From positions 434,001-498,000 of the forward strand of contig JAFCMP010000501.1 in the NCBI GenBank assembly GCA_017506865.1: a stretch of DNA of 64,000 bases. The letters are read 5' to 3'. The notes under the pieces were generated by a model. That model saw nothing but the letters and a program-made list of their open reading frames with translations, did not search any database and had not been told where the DNA came from. Below are positions 15,001 to 25,900 of the stretch, one piece after another (the stretch's first letter is position 1; the number at the start of each line of letters is the position of its first letter). Both the position numbers and the translations under genes were made by a program. This stretch comes from Tribonema minus (Eukaryota > Sar > Xanthophyceae > Tribonematales > Tribonemataceae).

Positions 15001-18000
15001 CCGGGAATAAGACAGGGTGACGTTTGAGCGCAGATCCTACTTATTTTGGCAACATGCCCAAGTAAGATACTTTGTATAGCATTGCTGCAGCGTATGAGCG
15101 TTTGTGTGGCATGTTGGGAAGTGCGCCAGTGCGCCGCGTGTTCAAGTGCGCAAACTTCAAGTGCAAAACATCTTGAAGTTTACGTACAGTGCCAGCTACA
15201 GAGCAACACAGACAGCGGCAAGGGCAGCGCGCAGTCGTAAACGTTTCGCCGCACAGTATGCAAACCCACACAATTACTTCACAGTAGAGAGTAGTAAAAC
15301 AAAGGTTTGCAGACACTGCAACCAGGGTTAGGGTTAGGGTTAGCCCCGTTGCACTGTGCAACAAATACAATCATGCACGCACTTCTCTGCAAGCGGGTGA
15401 GGCACATGCCACGAAAGATGTTTGGCGGTGGGCAGCTGCAGCAACAAAGGGCAATCCACCATGCTCCTCCACTGACGCACATAGTTGCATGACAATGCAC
15501 AAATGGCAGCAATACTGGGCTTCGAGAACTCACCTGCCACCACTGCCCACCAGCATTATGTGGTCAAACAGGGACAGGATGCGCACGTCCGGCTGGTGGA
15601 TGCTGCAATCGCACAGCAGCAATAATAGCAGACAAGGTAACAGTGGCCGTTTGCAGATCATGCTCTGTGCCAGGCATGAGTGTGTTCGGTTGGGCGCCAT
15701 TCGGATGGATGTACTTGACATGCCACAAGCACCGTGAGTTGAAACATATATCACTGTGTACGTGCACGGATTTCTGCCAGAGGCGACCATGTAGTGAAGT
15801 GAAGTTATGCCGCACGCACTCAGTTGAACATTGTGCATGAAATAGTCACACAGCTCAGCTCGAGATCATCGACAGATGTTCGTGCCCAAGTATGTAATGG
15901 CGTCTTACGTGAGTATCACGCTGAAGTTGCCGTTGCTGTTGGTGGTGTAGTTGCGGATGGTCTTGATCACGTCATAGGCGGCAGTTCCATCCAGGCCAGA
16001 GGTGGGCTCGTCGAGGCATGCCACGGTGGGCCTCACAATCAGCTCCTGCACAGTTCCAGGAGAGTGTAATGCGTGTAGAATTAGACAGGGAGGGACATAC
16101 ATATGCAACAGTGACCGTGTGTCTACCGGATGTTCTGATTTGCAATCTGGCAACCAGGCTTTCGCTGTCATGCAGGAGTCCACCAACGGAATTAGGCGAT
16201 CATGCACTCATCATCAGTACACAATGCATTGAAATACTGCGTAGTACGAGTTTGAGCTGCTCTGTCACAGTAGTAGATGCCAATGCGGTACTCGTACATA
16301 TTGCAAGTGTAAATACCTTGAGTATGCCGACATACCAGACCAACACAATACCTATTTGCCCAGCCAATGATACCTACATACCTGACCAATGCACGTGCGC
16401 CGCTTCTCTCCACCAGACAGCCCCCTCCTGATGATGGTGCCCACCACATTGTCGCCTACACCACCCAGGCCCAGCTGCTGAATCACCTCCTCTGCACTGC
16501 GCGCATTTTCCTCGTACGAGGCAGCCTTGCGCAGGTTGGCCGCAATTTCAAAGGTCTCCCTGCATGGACAATTATGCAGCATCAGCTCAATGTCACGCAG
16601 TGAACCTGCACATTACACTGGCAGAGCGCGTTGTGACATTCTTCATGCCAGGGGGGGGGGGGGGGGGGGAGATGCTGGGGTGCATAGCAGAAAGCTGACA
16701 TGTATTGTTGCAGCTGGGATTCTGGCATGGTTCAACGTAACTTGTGCGCGATAAAGCTGCAGTGACGCATCCCATGGCTGCCCTTTCTTGGTCACTTCAT
16801 GATATTTAAGTCAATGACCACACACAATCTTGTGTTGACGCTGCAATCACTGAGCATCGCTGGTGAATGGCAATGCCGCGCATCAGCACACGGCTGTGGG
16901 GACAGACGATACACCTGGTGAGCATTTAACCCTAACACTACCCTGATTCCAACTCTAAACCTAACCCTAACCCTAACCCTAACCCTAACGCTAACCCTCA
17001 TACTCATGCCTGCGGAGTATCGCTTTTGATGTCCCAACTGATCACGACCGACGTACGTTAAGCACGTTTACTGCAGTAGCTGTCTGCCCTAAGGATCATC
17101 TGCATGCAACAAGACTACGCAAACGCTCCAGGCGTGCAACAGCAGCCGTCCAGCACACGACTGCTTGCCTGGCGGTTATGTCGCCAATGAGGAGGTCCTC
17201 CTGGGGCGTGAAGCTGAAGCCGTTGGCGTGGCTGCGCGGGTCGATGGCGCGTCCGCTGAGCATCACCTCGCCCGTGAGGTGCATGTGCGGCAGGCGCCCC
17301 GTCAGCGTCTTCAGCAGCACCGACTTGCCTGAGGAATCAGCAAATAGCAGGATTTGAGCGTCGCACAAAGAGACTCAGCGGCGCCAAAATGTGATGTTGA
17401 GATCAAGCGAGTGGTGATCACAACATGACGTTTGTGGCCGGTTGGCCTGCCATGCTGGGGTCATCGGTGAGCATCACCACATCCATTGCACATGCAGCAG
17501 GCGCCTCGTTGGCGTCTTGGGGCGAGTAAAGCCGCTTTGGCGCACAAGACGAAGCCTCATGAACCAGCACATTTCAGAACACTCTGACTGTTGACAATAC
17601 GACCTGACGAATAGGATGCATCGCACATCAGTACAGACAGGCTTGCATGGGCTCCCTGGCTTCATAATGCACTTGTACCAAACGAGGGACTCGCGGAGGG
17701 ACTTACGGGGGGTCAAAGGGTGTTTGGCGTGCACATTCACGCAGCCAAGAAAGCACGCGGTAAATTGAGCTGAGCCATAATGTGTTTACGCGCATCTGTG
17801 GATTGGCACTGCGCACCTAAAGGCATCATCCAACCGTAAGCCATCAATAAGCCTGACTCTACCATAGCTGTATCCCGTCTTGCTGGAGTTGACACACACC
17901 ACAGGACGAAACATGCCGGCAAACTGCTGAAGGACGTCGGTGTGGTACTTCAATGCAGCGTATGCGTATGACACGTATTTCTTGAGGTATGCGCAATGCA

Positions 18001-19320
18001 AAGCACCACAAAGAGGAGCACAACAGAAGACGCTAATTGCAGTACACTCATGTTGGTGAAGGATACAATTACAACTTGAGTAGATGAACACTTTTAAAGG
18101 TGTTCATGTGACTTCAATCAGCTCATCCACGTACCAGAGCCAGAGGCACCCAGAATGGCCGTAATGCCGCCCTTGACCACAAACCCGGTGACATCAGAGA
18201 GGATGTGCGCAGGGGGGTGGACGGTGCTCACGCTTAGGCTCTGGAACCCCAGCATGATCTGTTGCAGAGATGCAAAGTATAAGTTGAGCTGGGACAGTTC
18301 TGTGTTTCGATGCTGGTGAATGGGGAAAAAAGCCAAGATGACCGCTACCTCCCTTGCCGCAAGAGGGGCCAATACCTTGTCAAAATATCAAGATAGCAAC
18401 AGTGGCCAACCACTTTGTTGAGAACACCTCCAACACACAAAATCATGAGGACGGCTTGTGCTTGAGTCACAGTGCTTATCGCAACAGACAACGGGCCGTG
18501 AGCTCACACACTGATGTTCCTCAGCATGAGCTTTTGACGGTACTAAAGGTGATTCTGGTCAGTTCCTGATCACTGAGTGAACAGGAGAAGCAAGTCGGCC
18601 GCCTAGCACAGTCATTACTGAAGCAAACCAGACTGAGTGCACCAGTACTGCAGCATGAGCACTGCCACAAGCACATGCAGCGCTCGCACAAGTTGCGCGC
18701 CACACCAAACCTGGCGCATCAGATTTTGCAGTGGTGTAAGCCTCAGGGGTTTTGACTTGTTTGTAAACGCGCGAGGCTGCTTCTGTTGGCGCGCACTCAA
18801 CAGGAGCACTAGTAGGACAGGTTCTTGTGATAAAAGCCAAAGTCGGCTAGCACACCTTCAAGTTGTGGTGCTGATCATGCTTGTTTGCACCTCTAGCGAA
18901 TGCACCATCATGATATAATACTTGAAGTAGTACCTCCTCAGGCTTGATGTTGACGACGGCGTGCGGGTCAGGGCCGCCCCACTCCACAGCGGCGTCCTCC
19001 GCGACCACTGTCTTCAAGTAGTTGGCATCTAGCTGCAGGCCACTGGGGTGCGGTGCGTCACCGCCGCCAATTCCAAATCCAACAGTGATGTTGCTGGCGG
19101 TGGTTGCCGATGCCATTTGGGCCTCATCGCGCTCGAGCGCGGTCTTGACAGTTTCGGGAGTAACCGTCATCTGTGTCTGATCCATTTCCTGGGAGCCACT
19201 GGTCACGGACTGACTCGCAGGTGGCTCAGGCTGCTCGGGCTCCATGAGCGCGTTGCGGAGCACTGGTGCGTGGCCAGGTAGATATGCTGAGTCGAAGTTC
19301 GGCGCGCCAGTCGCCTGCAT
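1..19320 (-). CDS. ABCG-A: full-size ABCG/PDR-type ABC transporter, 3' end outside window
   Basis: A membrane ATP-binding cassette exporter of the G subfamily (NBD before TMD, twice). The exon model, high to low coordinate, is 19320-18934, 18258-18135, 17328-17169, 16559-16382, 16045-15909, 15602-15534, 14976-14869, 14303-14240, 13915-13748, 13272-13182, 12520-12471, 11926-11813, 11447-11280, 10766-10690, 10348-10255, 9567-9463, 9006-8842, 8216-8193, 7698-7513, 7047-6894, 6373-6318, 5622-5530, 4634-4478, 3866-3766, 3179-3105, 2650-2380, 1913-1844, 1355-1203 and 649-540. Phases match at every junction, giving about 1,236 codons so far. The ATG at 19318-19320 opens a conserved N-terminal block (HPSGLxLDAxYL, AEDAAxEWxGPD) shared with ABCG-B; the frame stays open a little upstream, so a 5' exon is possible. 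Both NBDs carry complete motifs. The end of TMD2 lies beyond base 1. The substrate cannot be inferred. The family call is firm; individual borders are by eye. Confidence 0.93.
540..1913 (-). other. ABCG-A start of transmembrane domain 2
   Basis: Exon 1913-1844 (GTFRDVEKVERPGPVSRL) links NBD2 to the membrane domain. Exon 1355-1203 encodes FYWRNATVYWLRLIE followed by a hydrophobic helix and GTIYPRLD. Exon 649-540 encodes CVLFAVIAATPSF, then TERRTALQEMLNGAY, the re-entrant/elbow region typical of ABCG proteins. Bases 1-539 contain no exon I could recognise, so the remaining TMD2 exons lie beyond the window edge. Confidence 0.82.
2380..7698 (-). other. ABCG-A nucleotide-binding domain 2
   Basis: Starts with a charged linker (LRGEVNMLRTRAL), then RVYLTF-like strand DVYLTFENLNISIPT. 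Walker A GPSGAGKTTLLNALSGR is split across 6894 and 6373, and is followed by YVPQFDDLNDYFT (Q-loop), MRELVTYHAKLK, the signature LSGGERKRVSI (4634-4478), Walker B LYADEPTTGLDSA (3866-3766) and H-loop TIHQPSGQVFSML (3179-3105). The 2650-2380 exon carries the typical post-NBD segment MLLEKGRLAYFGS and NPANVYLDLIS. An intron at 5623-6317, inside the Walker A-Q-loop stretch, is absent from ABCG-B. Confidence 0.92.
4740..4769. repeat. Long poly-G tract (poly-C in the ABCG-A transcript)
   Basis: An almost pure G run in an ABCG-A intron. Similar tracts, C-rich on the sense strand, occur at 9727-9740, 16651-16669 and 24780-24790 (minus-strand genes) and at 42491-42509 and 63316-63336 (plus-strand genes). 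Copy length is prone to sequencing error. Confidence 0.8.
8193..8216 (-). other. 24-nt microexon of ABCG-A (VVLEVEME)
   Basis: Read on the minus strand, CGTGCAG is followed by exactly 24 coding bases, then GTGAGCG. The eight in-frame residues VVLEVEME join RTEK (exon ending 8842) to VQKLRGEVNML (exon starting 7698), phase 0 on both sides. The paralog ABCG-B has the identical peptide in the same position (55597-55620), which makes this a real exon and not chance. Confidence 0.85.
10058..10077. repeat. Interstitial telomere-type repeat (CCCTAA)n
   Basis: About three CCCTAA units lie inside the ABCG-A intron between exons 10348-10255 and 9567-9463. Confidence 0.8.
12173..12318. repeat. Local direct duplication in an ABCG-A intron
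   Basis: A segment beginning GTGCAGCGGCGCTCAGGGGC (12173) recurs about 108 bases on as GTGCAGCAGCGCTCAGGTGC (12281); both continue to CAGCAGCATCA. It lies in the intron between exons 12520-12471 and 11926-11813. Confidence 0.6.
12465..12471 (-). other. GC-AG intron donor after ABCG-A exon 11
   Basis: The exon ends GTGTTCAAG and the intron begins GCAAGT, a near-perfect GC donor. Phase 0 joins HVFK to VFYLVTSN. ABCG-B uses GT (GTGCGC) at the same position. Confidence 0.75.
14160..14240. repeat. GACTCA-rich simple repeat abutting a splice donor
   Basis: Degenerate repeats of TGACTCA/CACTCA run into the donor of ABCG-A exon 14303-14240; read on the minus strand the intron begins GTGAGTGAGTGAGTC. 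The splice site therefore sits in the repeat. Confidence 0.7.
15324..15343. repeat. Interstitial telomere-type repeat (TTAGGG)n
   Basis: About three TTAGGG units in the ABCG-A intron between exons 15602-15534 and 14976-14869. Confidence 0.8.
16955..16998. repeat. Longest interstitial telomere-type repeat in the window (CCCTAA)n
   Basis: Roughly six to seven CCCTAA units, with one ACGCTAA variant and degenerate flanks from about 16928, in the ABCG-A intron between exons 17328-17169 and 16559-16382. Confidence 0.85.
17161..17169 (-). other. GC-AG intron donor after ABCG-A exon 3
   Basis: On the minus strand the exon ends ...ACCGCCAG and the intron begins GCAAGCAG. Only this GC donor gives the phase that joins to exon 4 and rebuilds ITAR|ETFEIAANLR. 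The homologous intron of ABCG-B also starts with GC (TCAG|GCAAGG at 45674). Confidence 0.8.
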
Positions 19321-20850
19321 GTGGTAGTAGGCACCAGCAGCCTGATATTCAATCGAAGTTCAACTTCGCCTGTCAGGCTGTGTCAGCGTAGATACCTCAC
19401 ACTGTTGTGCCACAGTGACCGTCCTGCCCGTTGTTGTGTAGGTGTAATCTGGAGAGCTATGGGCATCACTGTGCCACGCGCACCCGAGTATTTCTTCAAT
19501 CATGATGCACTCAGCTATCAAGCCTTCTGAATCAGCTCTGACAGTACTTACTATAGTAAGTACCGTCTCGCTATTGGTCTGAGCTCATGACTGCAGCTTA
19601 TTGGTAGGCGTGTCACAACGCCTAAAGTAGTTCAGGATAATACAGCAAGAGGATCCTAAGCACAACTGCGATTTTAGTGCTTGGCAATGTATAAAGAAAT
19701 ACTGACTCTGAGACTCCCTTTTACGCACACCATAATCATTATGATAATTTGATCAAGGCCCGGACTTTTTGAAGCATCCCCTGTGAGCATGACATGTGCA
19801 GCTCTGTAAGACTGCAGTTTTACTGATATCTCTCAGAGGATACATGAGCTGCCTGTGGATCAGTCTAGTTGAATCTCGTTGGAAATTCGTGAGTGCACTG
19901 AAAGGCTGCCACTGCAAACCGCAGTACAGCACGCCGGAGAGCATGCTCGGTCAACATGAAGGGGATCGGAGCTTCAAGCTTGAGCAGTAACACCCGAGGC
20001 CTGATGTTTATAAATGCCACTTGCTTTTTTGTTGAGACAGCTTCTGACCTCAGTAGAATCGCCTTGCCAACAACATATCGTCACATTCGCGGCAGGCAGT
20101 AGCAGCTTGAAGTCCGCTCTTAGACTAGACGTACTACGACGTCTGTCAGATGAGATCAGCGCGCCATACTGTATCAGACCGTGATGTGTCGTCATGAGCA
20201 TCACAGTGAGCATAGCTCCCACGAGCTGTCGGGGGCACGGCGGGCAAGCATGAAAGTGAAAGCTTTTTGGGCCGATCGACATGAATGATCAGGTCACCCT
20301 CACCTGGCGTGGTGTCCGGGATCTGGTATCTTGAGTGTGTCGCGAGTGTGCCACAGACCAGTCAGGCCATAAGCAGCGCAAGTAGTAGCATAAACGACAC
20401 GGCGGTGGAATTGGAGTTGAAGTAAAAAAAAGATTTGATGTGGTGAGGAAAATGCAATGCATTTTCCATGTCACCATAGTAAAGTGTCACCATAAAGTAG
20501 TTGTCATATTCATGCAACCCAACTGCCATGGTATAGAGTCATAGTCATGTAACCCAACTGCTAAGGGTTAGAGTCAGCCGCCACTTTTGAGGTGGCAGCG
20601 CTCACCCACCACACTGGCATGACTCAACGACTGTGCAACACATGTGCAACCGATAGCAAGCAATCCAGGTGTGGCGAGCAACGGACCTGCAGGCAAGATA
20701 TGGCCAAAAGCACGATGCACAATAGCCAAAAATGGTTCACATCATATCGCACCCCTAACCCCTCTGAGATGGTGCAGCTGTCCAGGCAACTTTGTATTCA
20801 CTGCTATGACATGTTGATATTGTATGGAATTGTAGCAGTCAATCTTCTGC

Positions 20851-21164
20851 ACGTTCGTTCACTCTCACGCTTTTGTGATCAGAATCAGAGTTGACTGGAG
20901 GGGGAGGAGGAGCAAGAGGAGGTGATCACGCACCTGCGTTGCCAGACAGACATTCTGCCTGTCACTGAACTCGTCAAGTGCAGGTTCAGGAATGTAGACG
21001 CGACAATACGTTCGTTCACTCTCACGCTTTTGTGATCAGAATCAGAGTTTACTGGAGGGGGAGGAGGAGCAAGAGGAGGTGATCACGCACCTGCGTTGCC
21101 AGACAGACATTCTGCCTGTCACTGAACTCGTCAAGTGCAGGTTCAGGAATGTAGACGCGACAAT
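20851..21164. repeat. Perfect-length 157-bp tandem duplication (two copies)
   Basis: Copy 1 (20851-21007) and copy 2 (21008-21164) both begin ACGTTCGTTCACTCTCACGC and end GACGCGACAAT. I found one difference (GAGTTGACT versus GAGTTTACT). A short degenerate continuation (CACGCACCTG, GTTGCCAG) follows copy 2. The near-identity implies a recent duplication or ongoing homogenisation. Confidence 0.95.
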
Positions 21165-21564
21165 GTGCACGCACCTGTGTGCACGGTTGCCAGCGCTCTG
21201 ACCAACTGGTAGTGATGGTTATAATTCTCAGTCAAGGCAAGTCCAAGTGTGTATGGCGGGGGGGGGGGGGCACACGGTCTAGGCCTACCTGCATACATCT
21301 ACAGTTACAAGCTGTTACACGAAAGCACCCCCCTCCTGAAGGAATGGGGGGCGAGTGACCCGGAAACAGACAGCTTCTTGTGTAAGTTGCGCTTAAAGCA
21401 GGTCATCACCTCACTGCGGCAACATTTGCTTGAATGTGAAACATGTGCATCCCTCATGTTTTCTGTTGCATGTTATGCGCATGGTGCGGAATTACATCTG
21501 CATTGCCATTAAGCCGTCCTGCCACGTTAGCACATCAACACCACCTCCAGCGCCGGGTTTTCTG

Positions 21565-21607
21565 GCCCTAACCCTAAGTAGGCCCCCAGCCCTAAGTTAG
21601 GGTTAAG
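21565..21607. repeat. Interstitial telomere-like repeats in both orientations
   Basis: CCCTAACCCTAAG is followed by CCCTAAGTTAGGGTTAAG, placing head-to-head telomere-type units a few bases apart. Confidence 0.7.
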
Positions 21608-22568
21608 GGGCTCAATGAAGTTGCGCGTATCGGCTTTGAAGTAGACGATGAACTTGAGTGCCCTCGAGAGCAGAGCTCTGCAGGCCGCGAAGCGTGGCCG
21701 CAGGCTTGATACTGCAATGCGATACATGCCAAGTGCCAAAACGCTGCATGCGGTCAGTGCCGCCTGTGCAGCAACACCTCGCGAGCCGAGAGCCAGCGCC
21801 AGAATCTGCTGGCAGCTTCCTGGATGTTGCCGGAGGTGTTGCCGCTGGGAGCGGCAACAGAACCCCAGCGCGCTGATTGGTGAACGGTTGTAGCGGTACG
21901 CACGTACGCATACCCGGCTCGCAAACATCAGCACGCCCAGATGCATCAGTAGTGCGGAGGCTTGCGCGCGCCATGACTTAGGAAGCTCGCGCCCTGAAGG
22001 GTCCCTCGCCTACAAGGAAGAAGACGGAGGCGCGGCCGGCGCGAAGGAGGTGCGGTCAGAGGATGCTGGACAGGAAGCGTTGTGCCCCCCTGCCACTGAC
22101 GTCTCAGGCGAGCTGTTGCATCCTGAGTTCCCACGGGCCGGCAATCGCTGTCGCAGCATAGTTGGCATGCTCTGCTCACGAGTAGCTCAACATCCCATGA
22201 CGCGCAGCTCTGCCATGCACAGGGGAGTTGCAGAGGCGTGCTCACTAGATAGTGGCAGTTGTTGATGCAGGGCATGGGGAGACCAAACAAGTTATTTTGT
22301 GTGAGTCACCATGCTGTGTTGCAAGGAGGCACATACTTTGCAAACTTTGAACATCAAGGGCCATCCATACTGTAGCAGCGGGGCCAGCTCTCCCTCCCCT
22401 TGCACAGCCCCCCCCCCCCCCCCCCCCGTCTTCCTGCGCGTCCACTGCTCCACAAGAGAACCCGGTGCCCCAAATCAACGACCCCACCACACCACCACAC
22501 CCTCTTGCTGGCCCCCCTCCTTAACTGTGTGACCTACTTGACTTGATCTAGCTCTCGCTGTCGGCGGT

Positions 22569-22922
22569 CTATTGGTAGTCCATCGTCTCTTCGTCATCTT
22601 CAATTTCTTCCTCCTCCTCCTCCTCCTCCTGCTCCTCCTCTTCTTCTTCGCGCAGCGTCCGGGCCGGGGGTCTGCCATCATTTTCCACATCCGTCTCGTC
22701 CCCGTCAGCCTCCACCTCACCGCCATCGCTGCCGCTGCCAACAACTTCTGCATCGCCGTCGCTCATGCCGCCGCCGCCGCCGCTGTCGTCGTTGCCACGG
22801 CTGTTGTCCTCGTTGTCCTCGTTGTCAACGGACAGGGACATGATGGCTTGGTCCTCGGTGTCTGCTGCGGCGGCGCGCCGTTTTGCGGCCGCGGAGCGGG
22901 ATGCAGCGTTTGGCCGCTTTGC
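22569..22922 (-). other. FANCI: FANCI last exon: acidic, low-complexity C-terminal tail
   Basis: After basic AKRPN and AAKRRAAAA patches the 117-residue tail becomes rich in Asp/Glu/Gly/Ser, ends in a near-continuous Glu run (codons at about 22600-22650) and stops after DDEETMDYQ. The underlying CTC/CTT-type repeat on the plus strand is a purine microsatellite in the transcript. Confidence 0.85.
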
Positions 22923-25900
22923 CTGCAAGGCCGAGATACACGCTTAAGTCGAGAGGTGGCTTGTTGCTGCATCTACGATACACGATTTGAATTGCTTCTG
23001 AAGACTTTGTGTCACGGTCATCAGGTTTCTTATGTGCATCTGTGACGAATGGCAGTGCTTTGCTTTGCACGCACACCTCATTTGCTGCAGAGCACTGCCT
23101 CTTGTGTGTGCGCCCTCAATCACCTTTCATCAATGCAACGCCTGCTGCACTGTATGGACATGACAGAAGTTGCAGTAACCACAATGGTGAGGTCCATGGC
23201 ACTTTACCAATGGCAATAGACTGCTTGTCCTGCTCTGGGCGGAGCTTCCACGCTTACGTAACAAGTCACATATTGATAATGCCAAGGCAGTTTGAACATC
23301 CAAACAACAGCTTACAGGCTCTAGAAGAGTGCTCCTGCGCGAGGGCGCAACTGGCTCGCCACGCTGCCTTTGCTCGTGTAGCCGCAGGTGGTACCATGCA
23401 ACGCATTCTGAGCTGCACGATCTCCTGAAACAGCCTGCCTTCAGCTTTCACGAGCACATGCTGGCAAGAGCGTACCTGCTTCGGCGCAGCCGCTTGCGCG
23501 TGCTTCCTCTTCTTGTTGGGCACCTCTTCAGGCTCGCTCCCTTCCCCCTCCTCATCACTGTCCACAACTTTCGCCTTGCTTTTAGCCTTCCGTTTCTTGG
23601 CGCTGCCGGCAGCCTTGGCTTTAGCGGCGTCTTTAGCGGCAGCCGCTCTCATGCTGTTGTCCTCTTGCACCTGAAAACGGATATGCAGTGCGCGAACAGG
23701 CCTTCCTTGAATGAGGCGAGGGCACAAGCGCCGCTGCAGCGAATGCATCGTGGGGCAGGCAGTATGGCGGCGACGGCGGCAATGACTGCAAATCAGGTCG
23801 CGCGCGGCAATTACGGCATTGCTCAAGCTGCTGTTGTAGTCATGCAGCACGGCCAGACCACGAGGGATCCTCCATTGGGCCATGCACACATGGCGCCACG
23901 CACATTCACCAAGTCGAAGAGGACGAACTTCAAGTCACGTGCCGTGTTGGGCGCGTCCCACCATACCCAGCCTGACAATCTCCTGGCAAACAAGGGCTGG
24001 TATGTATGCAGCAGCAAGCGCGCACGGCGCCGCGCACCTTGACAGTCTCGGAGTGGACGAGCTTGAAGTCGCGCGCCGTGTTGTGCGCGTCCCACTTCTC
24101 AGGGCTAGTACATACGTCACGAACTTGAGGTATACAGCAGCAGCATGCACGGCACCGCGCAACTTGACGATCTCGGAGTGGTCGAGCTTGAAGTCGCTGC
24201 CGTGTTGCGCGTGTCCCACTTCCCAGCAGAATACAACTCCTGATACGCTCAGGGCAGGGCTAGTATATACTTCAAGTACTTGAAGTACACAGCAGCAAGC
24301 ACGCGCGGCGCCACGCACCTTGACAATCTCAGAGTGGTCGAGCTTGAAGTCGCGCGCCGTGTTGCGCGCGCGTCCCACTTCCTAACAAAATATAACTCCT
24401 GATACGCTCAGAGCTAGTATGTACTTCAAGTCCTTGAAGTTCACAGCAGCAAGCATGCGCGGGCACTACGCACCTTGACAATCTCGGAGTGGTCGAGCTT
24501 GAAGTCGCGCGCCGTGTTGCGCGCGTCCCAGCGCCGCGCGCCCGCGAAGCGCGCCGCCGCCGCCAGCTGCTGCGCGAGCGAGTCGCAGCGCGTGAGCTGG
24601 CCCACGAGCTCGGGCATGCGCCGCGCGCAGCGCTGATCGCTGCTGCCCACGGCGCCCAGGCACTCCTGCAGCGGCCTGCAGAAGGCGGCCTTGGTGACCA
24701 GCAGCGTGTGCATCTGGCGCAGCACCCACATGCGCCGCGCCGCGATGCGCGCCTTGAGGATGCGGCCGAGGACCTGCGGGGGGGGGGGGAGCGGGGCGTG
24801 GGGGGGAGGGGGGGGGCAGGCTGAGATTGAGAGGGGTGTCAAAGCTGGCGTGAGGGAGCTGATTGCATCACAACCACACCGCAATCACGAGGTATCAAGC
24901 GTCGGTACACATTCGGGGGTGCTCACCGGCGGCGTTGATGCTTGCTACTGTACACCAGCACTCCATCTCATGAGTCCCTCTCGAACGTTGCAAGTGCGTG
25001 CAGCGCTCACCTTGAATATGCGGAAGATAACAGCCAGCAACCGCTCCGTGGAGCGCGCCGGCAGCAGCGCGCGCAGCAGCGGCTCCGCCGCCTCCAGCAG
25101 CAGCCGTATGCGCACCGCCAGGTAGTTCTCGCGCGAGTCCACGGCGTCCACCTTGACGCGAAACCCATCATCGTCCAGCTCCTCCAAGTCATCATCCTTC
25201 GACTCTCCGTCAGACGCATCGCCGCCGCCGCCGCCGCCGCCGCCATCGTCGCCCTCGCTGTCGGCGGCAGGGGACGCGGCAGCGCCCTTGGAGAGCGCCA
25301 TCTCACGCGCGAGCACGACTGCGGCGAGCTCGCAGCCCGCCGTGCACTCCTCGAGAGCCTCGAGCGCTGCCTCCGCCGCGGCCTGCGCGGCCGGGGTCAC
25401 GGGGGGGGCAGCAGCGCTCAGCGCAGTTGGTGTGCGCGTATGACACATGGGCGTACGTCACGTAGACGTGACCTGTGGAGAGGTTGTAGTGCATACTGCG
25501 GGCGCTTCGAGGCTTGCGACAGTGCGCCGTGACTAGACGTGTGCAAATGAGGCTACCGCATGGGATGGCGGACCGCCGACCGTCGGTGGCGAGCTGCGCA
25601 AGCCTCTCAAAGCGCTGGCTCCGCTGCCGCCTGAGGCGCTCACCAAGATGACGTCGTGACAGGCCAGGCAACACGCCATGCAGCTGCAGTGCTCAGCACA
25701 TGCCGACTGGCAGCGGACTTACGCAGCGCTGTGCTTTTAATCAAGACAAGAACATCAATGGATCACGTATTACATACTGTTTCAAAGTGCTGACGTTTCC
25801 ACGGCATCACTGGTTCCGCACGCCCGCCATCACTGCTGCGCGCAGCATACCTGTTTCACCATGCGCTCACAGCACAGCTGCGCCTCTGACGTCCGCGATA

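Larger units (their letters stand above)
15534..18258 (-). other. ABCG-A nucleotide-binding domain 1
   Basis: Five exons encode the first ATPase domain. The Walker A motif GASGSGKSVLLKTLTGR is split by the phase-1 intron between 18135 and 17328. It is followed by a Q-loop region (FSFTPQEDLLIGDIT), the ABCG-typical TxRETFEIAANLR helix, the signature LSGGEKRR in exon 16559-16382, Walker B/D-loop VACLDEPTSGLDG in exon 16045-15909 and the H-loop TIHQPD in exon 15602-15534. All residues normally needed for ATP hydrolysis are visible, unlike the degenerate first site of many fungal PDR pumps. Confidence 0.92.
19321..22568. other. Intergenic region between ABCG-A 5' end and FANCI 3' end
   Basis: About 3.2 kb without a recognisable coding exon on either strand. 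It should contain the ABCG-A promoter (transcribed leftward) and the FANCI 3' UTR and terminator. It holds a 157-bp tandem repeat (20851-21164), telomere-like CCCTAA/TTAGGG pieces (21565-21607) and homopolymer runs (G at 21257-21268, C at 22410-22427). Open frames on both strands around 21600-21970 have no recognisable similarity and are probably chance. Confidence 0.6.

Noticed and set aside
16928-16998. Chromosome end suggested by CCCTAA repeats
   Set aside because: The run is short, flanked by exons of one gene on both sides and repeated in both orientations elsewhere.
21612-21974. Overlapping open frames on both strands in the intergenic region
   Set aside because: No recognisable motif, no splice support, arginine/cysteine-rich composition typical of GC-rich non-coding frames.
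24319-24384. Independent small gene encoding the RDFK-like peptide
   Set aside because: It is a duplicated fragment of FANCI exon 12 with flanking intron, on the same strand, without its own start.
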